NCBI RefSeq assembly: GCF_029277445.1
Contig: NZ_CP119566.1
Location: 2,420,001-2,484,000 of the forward strand
Reading direction: 5' to 3'
Length of the DNA stretch: 64,000 bases
Source: Pararhizobium qamdonense
GTDB taxonomy: Bacteria > Pseudomonadota > Alphaproteobacteria > Rhizobiales > Rhizobiaceae
The notes beneath the pieces were generated by a model. The model worked only from the letters and a program-made list of their open reading frames with translations. It had not been told where the DNA came from and made no database searches. Of the stretch, positions 15,489 through 24,734 are shown piece by piece (positions within the stretch are counted from its first letter, which is position 1; each line of letters begins with the position of its first letter). The position numbers and the translations under genes were made by a program.

Positions 15489-15721
15489 GGAGTTTGAGGC
15501 GGTGGCCTTCGGCCCCCCTCATCCGCCCTTCGGGCACCTTCTCCCCGCTGGGGAGAAGAGGGAGTGTGGGGCTGGCTGCGGGGTTTTCCCTCGGGAGAGA
15601 AGGTAAGGCAGGGGGCTAGGGGCGGGCTTCCCCCTTCTCCCCAGCGGGGAGAAGTGCCGAGTGAAGCGAGGCGATGAGGGGGCGGCTCGGCGTAGAGGGA
15701 GTTTGAGGTGATGGCCTTTGG
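15489..15721. repeat. Inverted pair of palindromic repeats flanked by 24-bp direct repeats
   Basis: Two copies of an element with the ends CCCCTCAT and CTCCCCGCTGGGGAG lie in opposite orientation, at 15515-15558 and 15634-15681. The pair is bracketed by direct repeats at 15489-15512 and 15698-15721 that agree at 21 of 24 positions (both begin GGAGTTTGAGG). The arrangement is that of a bacterial interspersed mosaic element and resembles repeats widespread in rhizobia (RIME type). It fills the 422-base gap 15337-15758, in which no gene is seen. Confidence 0.8.
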
Positions 15722-15758
15722 TCCCGTCATCGGCACTTTGCATCATTTCTCCCAGCGA

Positions 15759-18700
15759 CTACTGACCCGGCCGGCCCGTCTTTCCCTTGGTTTTCTTCTG
15801 GCGCTTCATATCGCCTGCGTCCTCGTAGGAGCCGGCGCCCGGCTTGGCGCGGATGAAGGGTTTGGCGCCGACGGCGGGGTCGCGCTTTTCCGGTTGGCCT
15901 TCCAGGAGCGGTGCGATGCGTTTTCCGGGCTCGGTCTTCGGCTTTTCCGGCAGCTTGCCCGTGGTGTTCAGCGGCTTTTCGGTGCGGCCGACGGTCATTT
16001 CGTCGAGGCTGTTCTTGCGGAACAGGCTGCTCTGCGGGCGGGCGGGCGTGGCGATGTCGCGGCCCATCTCGTCGAGACCGGGCTTGCGGAAAGTGCTGGG
16101 GACGGTGGTGTCTCCGGGCGCGCCACGCTCACCGGAATCGCCACGATCACGATTCTCACCGGGCTCGCCACGCTCACCGGGCTCGTTCAGGGGTGACGGT
16201 TTGCGGGCCGGGCGGGTCATGTCGGTGCCTGGGCCCATGTCGTCGAGGCTGGGTTTGGCGAAGAGCGAGGGACCCCTCACCACGCTTGCCTCGCCAATCG
16301 GTTGCGCCTCTTGGGGCAAGCCATCCTCTCCCGCAAGGGGAGAGGCAGGTCCGGCGTTTGCCGCACCCTTCTTTTTCGAACCGGTGGGCTTGCCGCTGCC
16401 TTCCATTGCCCTTGCCTCTTGCCGTGCCATCGGATCGTCCATGACGGCGAGTTCGGCGGCCTTGAGGCGCTTGATTTCGTCGCGCAGGCGGGCGGCGGTT
16501 TCGAAGTCGAGGTCGGCGGCGGCGTTGCGCATCTGTTTTTCCAGCGCTTCCAGATGGGCGGCGAGGTTGTTGCCGACCATGTCGGTGATGCCGCCCTTGA
16601 CGCCGCGGATGCCGATATCGGCGCGGACATGGTCCTTTTCGTAGACGGAATCGAGGATGTCGGAAATGCGGGCCTTGACCGATTCCGGGGTGATGCCGTG
16701 GGCCTCATTATAGGCCACCTGCTTTTCGCGGCGGCGCGAGGTTTCCTCCATGGCGCGCTTCATTGAGCCGGTGATCTGGTCGGCATAGAGGATGACCTTG
16801 CCATCGACGTTACGCGCGGCGCGGCCGATCGTCTGGACCAGCGAGGTTTCCGAGCGCAAAAAGCCTTCCTTGTCGGCATCGAGAATGGCGACGAAGCCGC
16901 ATTCGGGGATGTCGAGGCCTTCGCGCAACAGGTTGATGCCGACCAGCACGTCGAACGCACCCAGACGCAAGTCACGGATGATCTCGATGCGCTCCAGAGT
17001 GTCGATATCCGAGTGCATGTAGCGGACGCGAATACCCTGTTCGTGCAGATATTCGGTGAGGTCCTCGGCCATGCGCTTGGTGAGCACGGTGACGAGCGTG
17101 CGATAGCCGGCCTGCGCGGTCTCGCGGATTTCGCCGAGCACGTCGTCCACCTGGGTTTTCGCCGAGCGGACCTCGACGGGCGGGTCGATCAGGCCCGTGG
17201 GGCGGATGACCTGTTCGGCGAAGACGCCGCCGGCCTGTTCCAGCTCCCAGGCGGCCGGGGTTGCCGACACAGCGATCGTATCGGGGCGCATGGCATCCCA
17301 TTCCTCGAAGCGAAGCGGGCGGTTGTCCATACACGATGGCAGGCGGAAGCCATATTCCGCCAGCGTCGCCTTGCGCCTGAAGTCGCCCCGGTACATGCCG
17401 CCGATCTGGCTGACGGAGACGTGGCTTTCGTCGATGAACAGGAGGGCGTTGTCGGGGATATATTCGAACAGGGTCGGCGGTGGCTCGCCGGGGCTGCGGC
17501 CCGTCAGATAGCGCGAATAGTTCTCGATGCCGGCGCAGGAGCCGGTGGCTTCCAGCATCTCGATATCGTAGCGGGTGCGCTGTTCCAGCCGCTGGGCTTC
17601 CAGAAGGCGGCCGCCTTTTTCCAGTTCGGCCAAGCGCAGCTTCAGCTCTTCCTTGATCGACTTGATCGCCTGGTTGAGCGTCGGGCGCGGCGTCACATAG
17701 TGGGAATTGGCGTAGATCTTGACGCTCTTCAGGTCGTCGGTCTTCTGGCCGGTGAGCGGATCGAACTCGGTAATCCCGTCAATCTCGTCGCCGAACATCG
17801 AGATGCGCCAGGCTGCGTCTTCCAAATGCGCCGGGAAGATTTCGATCGTATCACCGCGCACGCGAAAACTGCCGCGCTGAAAATCCATGTCGCGGCGCTT
17901 GTATTGCTGAGCGACGAGATCGGCGAGCAGCTGGCGCTGGTCGAGCCGGTCGCCGACCGTCATCTGGAAGGTCATCGCGGTATAGGTCTCGACCGAGCCG
18001 ATACCATAGATGCAGGAGACCGAGGCGACGATGATGACATCGTCGCGTTCGATCAGCGAGCGGGTGGCGGAGTGGCGCATCCGGTCGATCTGCTCGTTGA
18101 TCGAGGATTCCTTCTCGATGAACGTGTCCGAGCGCGGCACATAGGCTTCCGGCTGGTAGTAATCGTAGTAGGAGACGAAATATTCGACCGCGTTGTCGGG
18201 GAAGAAGTTTTTGAACTCGGAATAAAGCTGGGCGGCCAGCGTCTTGTTCGGCGCCAGGATGACGGCGGGGCGTTGTGTAGCCTCGATCACCTTGGCCATG
18301 GTGAAGGTCTTGCCGGAACCGGTGACGCCGAGCAGGACCTGGGAGCGGTCGCCGTTCGACAGGCCCTCGACGAGATCCTTGATGGCGGTCGGCTGGTCGC
18401 CGGCCGGTTCGAAATCCGACTGCATGCGGATGGCGATGCCGCCTTCGGACTTTTCCGGCCGGGCCGGCCGGTGCGGCGTCCACAGCTTGCCGTCCTTGAA
18501 CAACGGATTGCCGGATTCGATCAGCGCCGAAAGGGCCTCGACGGTGGCGGTGACGGAGCCGGATGCCAGCGCCTCGGCGTCCTCCAAAGAGGTGTTCATG
18601 CCGGACACGGGGTTCAGGCCGGCGGCGGCCCGGGCTTTCGGGTCCGACGTGCCGCCCATGGAGGTCCCACGGGCCGAGCGGCTGGCGCCGACCGTGTCCT

Positions 18701-18938
18701 TGCCGGCCTTGTCCTGCTTCGCCTTCTGGGCGGCGATTTCGACCTTCTTGCGGTGCTTGCCCGCCTTGGAGGCGACGTCGTGGCGCGTCTCGATCGTCTC
18801 GGCTTCGGCCATGCGCTGCAGTTCGTTGGCCCAATCGGACACATTCGACGACAGCGGGGCGCCTTCGAACGACGCCTGGGGGGCCTCCTCGAAGCCGCCA
18901 AGGTCGGGACGGGGGGATTTTTTCGGTGCTTTCGACAT
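15759..18938 (-). CDS. uvrB: Excinuclease ABC subunit B, extended rhizobial form
   Basis: A 1059-residue UvrB, about 390 residues longer than the E. coli protein. UvrB verifies DNA damage and loads UvrC in nucleotide excision repair. The conserved core starts near residue 170. Walker A is GVTGSGKT (204-211), the damage-probing beta-hairpin includes [19 protein letters not shown], and the UvrC-binding UVR motif is near 795-830 ([20 protein letters not shown]). Extensions are a charged N-terminal 170 residues and a tail of about 230 residues. The tail holds a segment encoded by a palindromic repeat (864-889), a Gly-X-Y run like collagen (GERGEPGEN, about 916-943), and three F-KP-LDEMG-like repeats. 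ATG 18938 ([15 protein letters not shown]) is preferred over a start 20 codons upstream. Confidence 0.95.
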   Translation of the reverse strand: MSKAPKKSPRPDLGGFEEAPQASFEGAPLSSNVSDWANELQRMAEAETIETRHDVASKAGKHRKKVEIAAQKAKQDKAGKDTVGASRSARGTSMGGTSDPKARAAAGLNPVSGMNTSLEDAEALASGSVTATVEALSALIESGNPLFKDGKLWTPHRPARPEKSEGGIAIRMQSDFEPAGDQPTAIKDLVEGLSNGDRSQVLLGVTGSGKTFTMAKVIEATQRPAVILAPNKTLAAQLYSEFKNFFPDNAVEYFVSYYDYYQPEAYVPRSDTFIEKESSINEQIDRMRHSATRSLIERDDVIIVASVSCIYGIGSVETYTAMTFQMTVGDRLDQRQLLADLVAQQYKRRDMDFQRGSFRVRGDTIEIFPAHLEDAAWRISMFGDEIDGITEFDPLTGQKTDDLKSVKIYANSHYVTPRPTLNQAIKSIKEELKLRLAELEKGGRLLEAQRLEQRTRYDIEMLEATGSCAGIENYSRYLTGRSPGEPPPTLFEYIPDNALLFIDESHVSVSQIGGMYRGDFRRKATLAEYGFRLPSCMDNRPLRFEEWDAMRPDTIAVSATPAAWELEQAGGVFAEQVIRPTGLIDPPVEVRSAKTQVDDVLGEIRETAQAGYRTLVTVLTKRMAEDLTEYLHEQGIRVRYMHSDIDTLERIEIIRDLRLGAFDVLVGINLLREGLDIPECGFVAILDADKEGFLRSETSLVQTIGRAARNVDGKVILYADQITGSMKRAMEETSRRREKQVAYNEAHGITPESVKARISDILDSVYEKDHVRADIGIRGVKGGITDMVGNNLAAHLEALEKQMRNAAADLDFETAARLRDEIKRLKAAELAVMDDPMARQEARAMEGSGKPTGSKKKGAANAGPASPLAGEDGLPQEAQPIGEASVVRGPSLFAKPSLDDMGPGTDMTRPARKPSPLNEPGERGEPGENRDRGDSGERGAPGDTTVPSTFRKPGLDEMGRDIATPARPQSSLFRKNSLDEMTVGRTEKPLNTTGKLPEKPKTEPGKRIAPLLEGQPEKRDPAVGAKPFIRAKPGAGSYEDAGDMKRQKKTKGKTGRPGQ
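16274..16346. repeat. Palindromic repeat translated within uvrB
   Basis: CCCCTCACC at 16274 and CTCTCCC-GCAA-GGGGAGAGG ending at 16346 match the ends of the elements at 14.7 and 35.8 kb. The middle is a different inverted repeat (GCTTGCC with GGGCAAGC). The 73-bp element lies in the uvrB tail without interrupting the frame and encodes about 25 residues, including [20 protein letters not shown]. Confidence 0.75.
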
Positions 18939-19048
18939 GCGGGGAATATGGAGAGAGTCCGGTGAAATGTGAAGGGGGCGATGAGGTCGAAAAGGCAAGG
19001 GTATGGCGGGCTACTGCCAGTTTCTGACTTGAGCTGTTTGCGCCGGCA

Positions 19049-20359
19049 TCAGGCGGTCCGGCCTTCGGGCGCGTGTGGTGCGACGCTGTTGCGCCAGATC
19101 AGAAACGGCACTAGCGCCAGGATGGCAATCGCGCCATGCACCCAATAGGCCAGCGCAAAGCCATAGGTCTGTACCAGCCAGCCGGCGACGATATTGCTGG
19201 TGGAGGCGCCAATGCCCTGCACCGTCATGACGGCGGCCAGGCCGACATTGAAGCGGCCGGAGCCGGACAGGATGCGCTCGGCGGCAATCGGCGTGGCGAT
19301 GCCGATCAGCCCGGCGCCGAGGCCATCGAGGATCTGCACGGGATAGACCATCCAGAAATCGCCGATGCTGCCGGCGATCGCGCCCCGGATGGGCAGGGCG
19401 CAGAGCGCGATGATGAAGACGGCGGCCAGGCCGAAACGGCGGATCAGAAAGGGAGCGGCGATGGCCGCGCCGATCATCGTCAGCTGCGCGACGCCGGTGA
19501 TCAGCGCCGTGGTGCGAAACGGTGTTCCCAGTTCGACGGAGAACTGCTGGGCAACCAGGCGGCTGATCGGCGCATTGCCGAAGTGAAAGACCAGCATGAC
19601 CACGGCCAGAACGACGAGACCGGGCGTGCCGATCAGCACCGAATAGCCGGACGGGCCAGGTGCGCCGTCGTCATGGCCAAGGCCACGGGCGACCTTGTGG
19701 TCGATCTTGGCGGGATCGATCATCAGGGCCGCGCCGACGGCGCCGATGGCGGTGATGATCATCAAGGCGATGATGCCGCCCATGCCGAAGAACACGGTGG
19801 CTGCGTAGACGCCGGCCAGCGACACGACATTGCCGGCATGGTTCCAGAACTCGTTGCGCGACACCTGTGCCGGAAAGGCGGCCTCGCCGACAATGCCCAG
19901 CGTCAGGCCCATCAGGGCCGGACCGATGACGGCACCGACGATCGCCGTGACCGTCTGGCCGCCGACGACGACGGAGACATTGGGAATGGCCAGCGTCAAA
20001 AGCGCCGCCACGGTGACCAGGATTACCGGCACGATGACCAGCAGCCGCTTGTATACCGTGCCATCGACGAGTGCCCCGAACAGCGGCGTCGAGACCATGC
20101 CGAGAATGCCGCCGAAGGTGGCGATCATGCCGAGCGAGAACGGCGACCAGCCGTTCGTCGCCAGATAGGCATCGAGGAAAGGGCCAAGCCCGTCGCGGGC
20201 ATCTGCCAAAAAGAAGTTCAGCGCAGCAAGCGCGATCAGCGGCGTTCCCGCCCTGACAGAGGTGGAGGATGGCGACAAGCGAAGTCTCCCGGTGGCGATG
20301 AGCGAAGGGTTGTCAAGGGCAATATCAGGCTGGCAGAGGGCCGTCTTTGAGCGTTGCAT
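19049..20359 (-). CDS. Major facilitator superfamily transporter
   Basis: A 436-residue inner-membrane protein with about 12 predicted helices. The region LIALAALNFFLADARDGLGPFLDAYLA opens the first helix, and LFGALVDGTVYKRLLVIVPV matches the MFS loop 2-3 region (GxLxDrxxxRrxl). The second half repeats the pattern at PFLIRRFGLAAVFIIALCAL. The subfamily resembles bacterial drug or sugar efflux carriers with the N-terminal motif FFLADARDGLGP. The substrate is unknown. ATG 20359 (MQRSKTALC) was chosen because the upstream part of the frame crosses the promoter of the divergent gene. Confidence 0.87.
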   Translation of the reverse strand: MQRSKTALCQPDIALDNPSLIATGRLRLSPSSTSVRAGTPLIALAALNFFLADARDGLGPFLDAYLATNGWSPFSLGMIATFGGILGMVSTPLFGALVDGTVYKRLLVIVPVILVTVAALLTLAIPNVSVVVGGQTVTAIVGAVIGPALMGLTLGIVGEAAFPAQVSRNEFWNHAGNVVSLAGVYAATVFFGMGGIIALMIITAIGAVGAALMIDPAKIDHKVARGLGHDDGAPGPSGYSVLIGTPGLVVLAVVMLVFHFGNAPISRLVAQQFSVELGTPFRTTALITGVAQLTMIGAAIAAPFLIRRFGLAAVFIIALCALPIRGAIAGSIGDFWMVYPVQILDGLGAGLIGIATPIAAERILSGSGRFNVGLAAVMTVQGIGASTSNIVAGWLVQTYGFALAYWVHGAIAILALVPFLIWRNSVAPHAPEGRTA

Positions 20360-20484
20360 TCGTTCAGTTTCCGGCAGAGACGAAAATGCCGGAAAGCGGT
20401 AAAAGTTCCACCGCGACCGGCGCCTTCCGGTCCGTCTGAAAAAGCCGCAATCCGCTCTGAAATTCGGCCTTGAAGTTGTTTGCG

Positions 20485-20509
20485 GGAACGGTACATGCTT
20501 GCCACCGTT
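20485..20509 (+). promoter_or_regulatory. EcfG/RpoE2-type promoter for the DUF486 gene
   Basis: GGAAC (20485-20489) is followed after 17 bases by GTT (20507-20509), preceded by CC to give CCGTT. The predicted transcript start near 20515 lies just before the AAGGA ribosome-binding site (20525-20529). Confidence 0.6.
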
Positions 20510-20536
20510 TGCCATCGCACTCCCAAGGATTCGAAT

Positions 20537-20890
20537 ATGCCTTTTTCATTGAATACGGCGGCCGTCCTGCCGATCGTGCTGCTCGTCCTGTCCAACATTT
20601 TCATGACCTTCGCCTGGTACGGGCACCTCAAATTCACCTCGTCGCCACTCTACATGGCGATTATCGCCAGCTGGGGCATCGCCTTCTTCGAATATTGCCT
20701 GGCGGTTCCGGCCAACCGGATCGGCCATGAGGTCTATTCGGCGGCACAGCTGAAGACGATGCAGGAGGTGATCACACTGGTGGTGTTTGCGATTTTCTCG
20801 GTGTTCTGGCTGAAGGAATCGCTGACCTGGAACCATGCCATCGGATTCTGCATGATCGCGGGCGGTGCGGCTTTCGTGTTCAAGGGCTGA
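20537..20890 (+). CDS. DUF486 family membrane protein (DMT superfamily)
   Basis: A 117-residue protein with four predicted membrane helices, starting MPFSLNTAAVLPIVLLVLSN. The family signature is TFAWYGHLKF followed by SWGIAFFEYCLAVPANRIG. The C-terminal half reads FSVFWLKESLTWNHAIGF. DUF486 proteins belong to the drug/metabolite transporter superfamily as half-size units and are uncharacterised. ATG 20537 has an AAGGA site at 20525. An EcfG-type promoter upstream suggests induction in general stress. Confidence 0.87.
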   Translation: MPFSLNTAAVLPIVLLVLSNIFMTFAWYGHLKFTSSPLYMAIIASWGIAFFEYCLAVPANRIGHEVYSAAQLKTMQEVITLVVFAIFSVFWLKESLTWNHAIGFCMIAGGAAFVFKG

Positions 20891-20966
20891 GGTCCGCTCC
20901 GGCCGGATCGTACGAGGCTCTCACATCAGGGCTGGTCTATCGGCGAGGATGTGATACCGGACGGGC

Positions 20967-21737
20967 ATGCTGCTTCTGAAACTCACGCTCGTTCCGTTCT
21001 TTCTTCTCGTCGTCTCGATGGCCGCCGTGCGCTGGGGACCCGGCGTGGCCGGCTGGCTGGCCGGTCTGCCGATCGTGGCCGGGCCGATCCTCTATCTGCT
21101 GGTGCTCGAGCATGGTCCGGTGTTCGGCGCCGGGGCTGCGGCCGCCGCCTTGTCGGCGATCTTCGCATCGGAGGCGTTCAACCTCGCCTATGCCTGGACA
21201 TGCCGCAGATTTCATTATGCGGTTGCGGCCGTGATGGGACTTGCCGCGTGGTTCATCGCGGCCTTCACTCTCACCAGCCTGCCGGGATCGCCGTCCATTG
21301 CGCTGGGCGTGGCGCTGCTTGGCGTTGTCTCAGCGCAGACTTTCCTGCCGCGAACCCAGGCGGCCGCCAAGGTCATATCGATCACCCGCACCGATCTCGT
21401 GATGCGCATGATCTCCGGCGCCGTACTGACGCTGGCGGTGACGATGCTGTCGGTGTCGCTGGGGGCACAGTGGAGCGGCGTACTCAGCGTGTTTCCGCTG
21501 CTTGGGCTGATCCTGTCGGTATCGTCGCAGCGCGCCTATGGCCCGGATTTCGTCGTCCGGCTGCTGCGCGGCATGGTGCTCGGACGGTTTTCGTTTGCGG
21601 CCTTCTGCCTCTGCCTGATCTGGACGCTGCCCGGACAGAATGCCGAGATCGCGTTCCTGATCTCGTCGCTGGCATCTGTCACGGTGCAATGGGCGAGCCG
21701 GCAGATCGCTGCAGCCCTTCGCCGGGCCGCAGCGTAG
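20967..21737 (+). CDS. Hypothetical multi-pass membrane protein
   Basis: A 256-residue protein with about eight predicted helices, starting MLLLKLTLVPFFLLVVSMAA. The GPGVAGWLAGLPIVAGPI segment in the first hairpin is the most distinctive motif. A central cytoplasmic loop has RTQAAAKVISITRTDLVMRM. It lacks a signal peptide and known transporter signatures, and I do not recognise a characterised family. It follows the DUF486 gene by 76 bases on the same strand and could be co-transcribed with it. Confidence 0.75.
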   Translation: MLLLKLTLVPFFLLVVSMAAVRWGPGVAGWLAGLPIVAGPILYLLVLEHGPVFGAGAAAAALSAIFASEAFNLAYAWTCRRFHYAVAAVMGLAAWFIAAFTLTSLPGSPSIALGVALLGVVSAQTFLPRTQAAAKVISITRTDLVMRMISGAVLTLAVTMLSVSLGAQWSGVLSVFPLLGLILSVSSQRAYGPDFVVRLLRGMVLGRFSFAAFCLCLIWTLPGQNAEIAFLISSLASVTVQWASRQIAAALRRAAA

Positions 21738-21740
21738 AAA

Positions 21741-22637
21741 TCAGTCGGAACCGCCAAACAGCGTGTCGAGGATCTGGCCTTCCAGCCGGGCCAGTTCAGG
21801 CGCGCCGTGGCGGCGGGGGCGTTCCAGCGGGATATCCAGATCCAGCGCGATCCTGCCGTGATCGATGACGATGACGCGGTCGGCGAGCGCCACGGCCTCG
21901 GCGACATCATGGGTGACCAGAACGGCGGTAAACGCCTGCTGCTGCCAGATGCTTTCGAGCAGGTGCTGCATTTCGATGCGGGTCAGCGCATCGAGCGCGC
22001 CGAGCGGCTCGTCGAGCGCCAGGATATAGGGATGGGCGACCAGCGCGCGGGCAAGCGCGACACGCTGGCGCTGGCCGCCTGACAGCACGGAAGGCCATTC
22101 TTCGGCGCGGTCGGCCAGGCCGACTTCGCTGAGGATGGAAAGCGATTTTTCGCGCGCTTGCGCGCCTTTGGCGATGCCGGTGAGGCCCACCTCGACATTC
22201 TTGGCGATCTTTGCCCAGGGCAGCAGGCGCGGTTCCTGGAACATGATGCGGGTGCGGTTTTCACCTTCCGCGCCCTTGTTGACCGTTAGCGTGCCGGATG
22301 TCGGCTTGTCGAGGCCGGTCAACAGCCGCAGCAGCGTGCTCTTGCCGCAGCCGCTCTTGCCGATGACGGCAATGAACTGGCCGGCGGGTACATCGAGATC
22401 GATATTATCGAGCACCGTCTTGTCGCCGAATTTTCGGCTGATGCCACGGAAGGAAAAGGCGATGTCGCGGTTTTCGCGTTCGCGCGGCTGGGGCGCGGCA
22501 TAGGGAAACCATTGGCCCGGCGCCGTTTCGCGCAGCGCGCGCGCTTCCGCCGTTTCTTTTGCCGAGTGCGCTGAGGCTGGGTGTGCTGTGGCCGGATGCG
22601 CTGGCTTGTTTTTTTGATCGAGGGCGATGACGGACAT
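21741..22637 (-). CDS. ssuB: Aliphatic sulfonate ABC transporter ATP-binding protein
   Basis: A 298-residue ABC ATPase with an N-terminal extension of about 55 residues rich in Ala, His and Pro (HPATAHPASAHSAKE). Walker A is GKSGCGKST, the signature [15 protein letters not shown], and Walker B ILALDEP. The sequence AVIGKSGCGKSTLLRLLTGL and the two-part Q-loop FQEPRLLPW match SsuB/TauB-type importers. It powers uptake of alkanesulfonates as a sulfur source. It is the last gene of ssuA-ssuC-ssuB. The monooxygenase genes ssuD/ssuE are not in the window. Confidence 0.9.
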   Translation of the reverse strand: MSVIALDQKNKPAHPATAHPASAHSAKETAEARALRETAPGQWFPYAAPQPRERENRDIAFSFRGISRKFGDKTVLDNIDLDVPAGQFIAVIGKSGCGKSTLLRLLTGLDKPTSGTLTVNKGAEGENRTRIMFQEPRLLPWAKIAKNVEVGLTGIAKGAQAREKSLSILSEVGLADRAEEWPSVLSGGQRQRVALARALVAHPYILALDEPLGALDALTRIEMQHLLESIWQQQAFTAVLVTHDVAEAVALADRVIVIDHGRIALDLDIPLERPRRHGAPELARLEGQILDTLFGGSD

Positions 22638-22671
22638 GTTCGGTACTCCGTATTTTTCGTTTCGCGATGGG

Positions 22672-23454
22672 TCAGGCGGTCTGGAAGGCGGGATGCCATT
22701 GCAGCGTCAACCGTTCCAGCAGCCTGGCGAAGCTGTCGGCGAGCTTGCCGAGCAGCGCGTAGATCAGGATCGACAAGACGACGACATCGATCAGCAGGAA
22801 TTCGCGCGCTTGCATGGCCATGTAACCGAGGCCGGAGGAGGCGGCGATGGTTTCGGCGACGATCAGCGTCAGCCACATGATGCCCAGCGCATAGCGCAGG
22901 CCGACGAAGATGGCGGGCAGGGCGCCGGGGAGAATGACGCGGAAGAACAGCGTGGTGCGCGACATGCCGTAGACACGGCCCATCTCGACCAGCTGCGGAT
23001 CGACGCTCTGGATGCCGAGCAGCGTGTTGACATAGATCGGGAAGAACACGCCGAGCGCCACGAGGAAGAGCTTTGCCTCCTCGTCAATGCCGAACCACAG
23101 GATGACCAGCGGGATAAGTGCCAGATGCGGGATATTGCGGACCATCTGCAGGGTCGTATCGGTCAAGTTGCGCGACAGGCCGGAGAGACCATTGGCAAGA
23201 CCGAAGATCAGGCCGATCGAGCCGCCGATCACAAAGCCGGACAGCGCGCGGGCGGTGCTGACGCCGATATTGCGGATGAGTTCGCCGGACAGCAGCAGAC
23301 GCCAGAAGGCTTCGGCAACGGCGGAGGGGGCGGCCATGACATTCGGCGAGATCAGCCCGGTGCGGGCGGCAATTTCCCAGGCAAGCACGATCAGGGCCGG
23401 CAAAAGCCAGCCGGTGCCATTGCGCAGGATCGAGTGACCGGTGGATTTCATCAT
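22672..23454 (-). CDS. ssuC: Aliphatic sulfonate ABC transporter permease
   Basis: A 260-residue inner-membrane protein with about six helices. The EAA loop, where the ATPase docks, is MGRVYGMSRTTLFFRVILPGALP. It starts MMKSTGHSILRNGTGWLLPA with an AAAGGG site just upstream. This is the SsuC/TauC family of sulfonate, taurine and nitrate permeases. It is separated from ssuA by a 154-base gap with a strong hairpin, and from ssuB by only 34 bases. Confidence 0.9.
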   Translation of the reverse strand: MMKSTGHSILRNGTGWLLPALIVLAWEIAARTGLISPNVMAAPSAVAEAFWRLLLSGELIRNIGVSTARALSGFVIGGSIGLIFGLANGLSGLSRNLTDTTLQMVRNIPHLALIPLVILWFGIDEEAKLFLVALGVFFPIYVNTLLGIQSVDPQLVEMGRVYGMSRTTLFFRVILPGALPAIFVGLRYALGIMWLTLIVAETIAASSGLGYMAMQAREFLLIDVVVLSILIYALLGKLADSFARLLERLTLQWHPAFQTA

Positions 23455-23560
23455 CTGCCCTTTACTTCACGCGTTTCCGTCATTCTGCAAACGCGAAAAC
23501 ACTTTGTCTGATTGTTTCACCGCAAGACCGCAGCGGATGCGCGCTGGAACGTTCTCTTGC

Positions 23561-23584
23561 GTGCCGGCCCGGATCGGCCGGCAC
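23561..23584 (-). terminator. Intercistronic hairpin between ssuA and ssuC
   Basis: GTGCCGGCC (23561-23569) and GGCCGGCAC (23576-23584) form a perfect 9-bp stem with a 6-base loop, 25 bases after the ssuA stop. No T tract follows, so it is more likely a partial terminator or an RNA-stabilising 3' end that raises SsuA over SsuCB. Confidence 0.6.
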
Positions 23585-23608
23585 GCTGCCGCATTTCCTG
23601 GGAGGAAA

Positions 23609-24577
23609 TCAGTTCGACGGTGCCGTCCAGACGGCATCGGCGATGGTGATCTGCTTGGGGATCAGGCCGAGCTTGAAGAAACGGTCGGCAGTCTGCTGCT
23701 GGCTGGCGACGATCTGCGGGGTGATCGGCTCGATGCCGAACTTGGTGCGGTTGGCGGCGATCGTCTGGGCTTCGAGCGGCACGCCGGTGACCTCGTGCAG
23801 GGCTTCGGCCACCTTGTCGCGGTTGGCATCCGCCCAGACTGCGGCTTCCTTCAGGGCGGCGATGGTGGTGGTGACCGTTTCGGGATGGTCCTTGGCGAAG
23901 TCGCGATTGGCCAGGAAATAGGTTTTGACATCCAGCGCCTGCGCCGACGTCGTCAGAACGCGCGGCTTGTAGCGGGTTTCGGCGATGGCGAAGAAGGGAT
24001 CCCAGACGGCCCAGGCATCGATCTTGTCGCTGGCAAAGGCGGCCGCCGCATCGGCGGGGCTCAGATAGACCGGAGTGACGTCCTTGAATTCGATGCCGGC
24101 TTTTTCGAGCGCAGCGACGACGAGATTATGGGCCGAAGTGCCCTTGCCGACGCCGATTTTCTTGCCCTTGAGATCGGCGAGAGACTGGATCGGCGAGTCC
24201 GGCTTGACGAAAATCGCTTCACCGGCGCCATTTGCAGGAAGGGCGGCAACATAGGTGATGGCGGAGCCTGCGGCTTGGCCGAAGATCGGCGGCGCATCGC
24301 CGGTCCAGCCGACATTGATCGAGCCGACATTTAAGGCCTCGACCAAAGGCGGACCGGCGGTGAATTCGACCCAGGAGACGGTGATCCCCTTCGGTTCAAG
24401 TGCCTTTTCGATGATCTGCTGCTGGCGGGCGATGACTGGCAGGCCGGTCTTCTGATAGCCGATCTTGAATTCGGTCAGTTCGGCGGCGAGCGCGGCTGTT
24501 GCAGACAGGCCGGTGGCGGAAAGCAGGCTGGCGGCAACAAGGCCGGCGCCGAACAGGCGTCTTGTCAGTGTGAGCAT
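23609..24577 (-). CDS. ssuA: Aliphatic sulfonate ABC transporter substrate-binding protein
   Basis: A 322-residue periplasmic binding protein with a signal peptide (RRLFGAGLVAASLLSATG, cleavage near ALAA at 30). The family motifs are FKIGYQKTGLPVIARQQQ, WVEFTAGPPLVEALNVGSIN and GVGKGTSAHNL. The WDPFFAIAE segment contributes to the sulfonate pocket in SsuA. It begins the ssuACB operon with an AGAGGG site at the start. A second SsuA-like protein, about the same length and with the same motifs, is encoded alone at 48.7 kb. Confidence 0.92.
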   Translation of the reverse strand: MLTLTRRLFGAGLVAASLLSATGLSATAALAAELTEFKIGYQKTGLPVIARQQQIIEKALEPKGITVSWVEFTAGPPLVEALNVGSINVGWTGDAPPIFGQAAGSAITYVAALPANGAGEAIFVKPDSPIQSLADLKGKKIGVGKGTSAHNLVVAALEKAGIEFKDVTPVYLSPADAAAAFASDKIDAWAVWDPFFAIAETRYKPRVLTTSAQALDVKTYFLANRDFAKDHPETVTTTIAALKEAAVWADANRDKVAEALHEVTGVPLEAQTIAANRTKFGIEPITPQIVASQQQTADRFFKLGLIPKQITIADAVWTAPSN

Positions 24578-24734
24578 CGATCCCTCTTAGTCGTTGGCGG
24601 AGACGCTTCTCCGCGTGATGTGGGATCATGCTAGTGAAATCTAGCGTGCTTATAGAGTTTATTTATTTTGTAGATTGGACGCGCAGCGAAACGCTTTTCC
24701 GTGAGCGCAGGACATTGGGGGATTTTTCCGCCGC

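Noticed and set aside
17013-18965. A 650-codon open frame on the strand opposite uvrB
   Set aside because: It is a shadow of the high-GC uvrB gene, has no family resemblance and no plausible ribosome-binding site.
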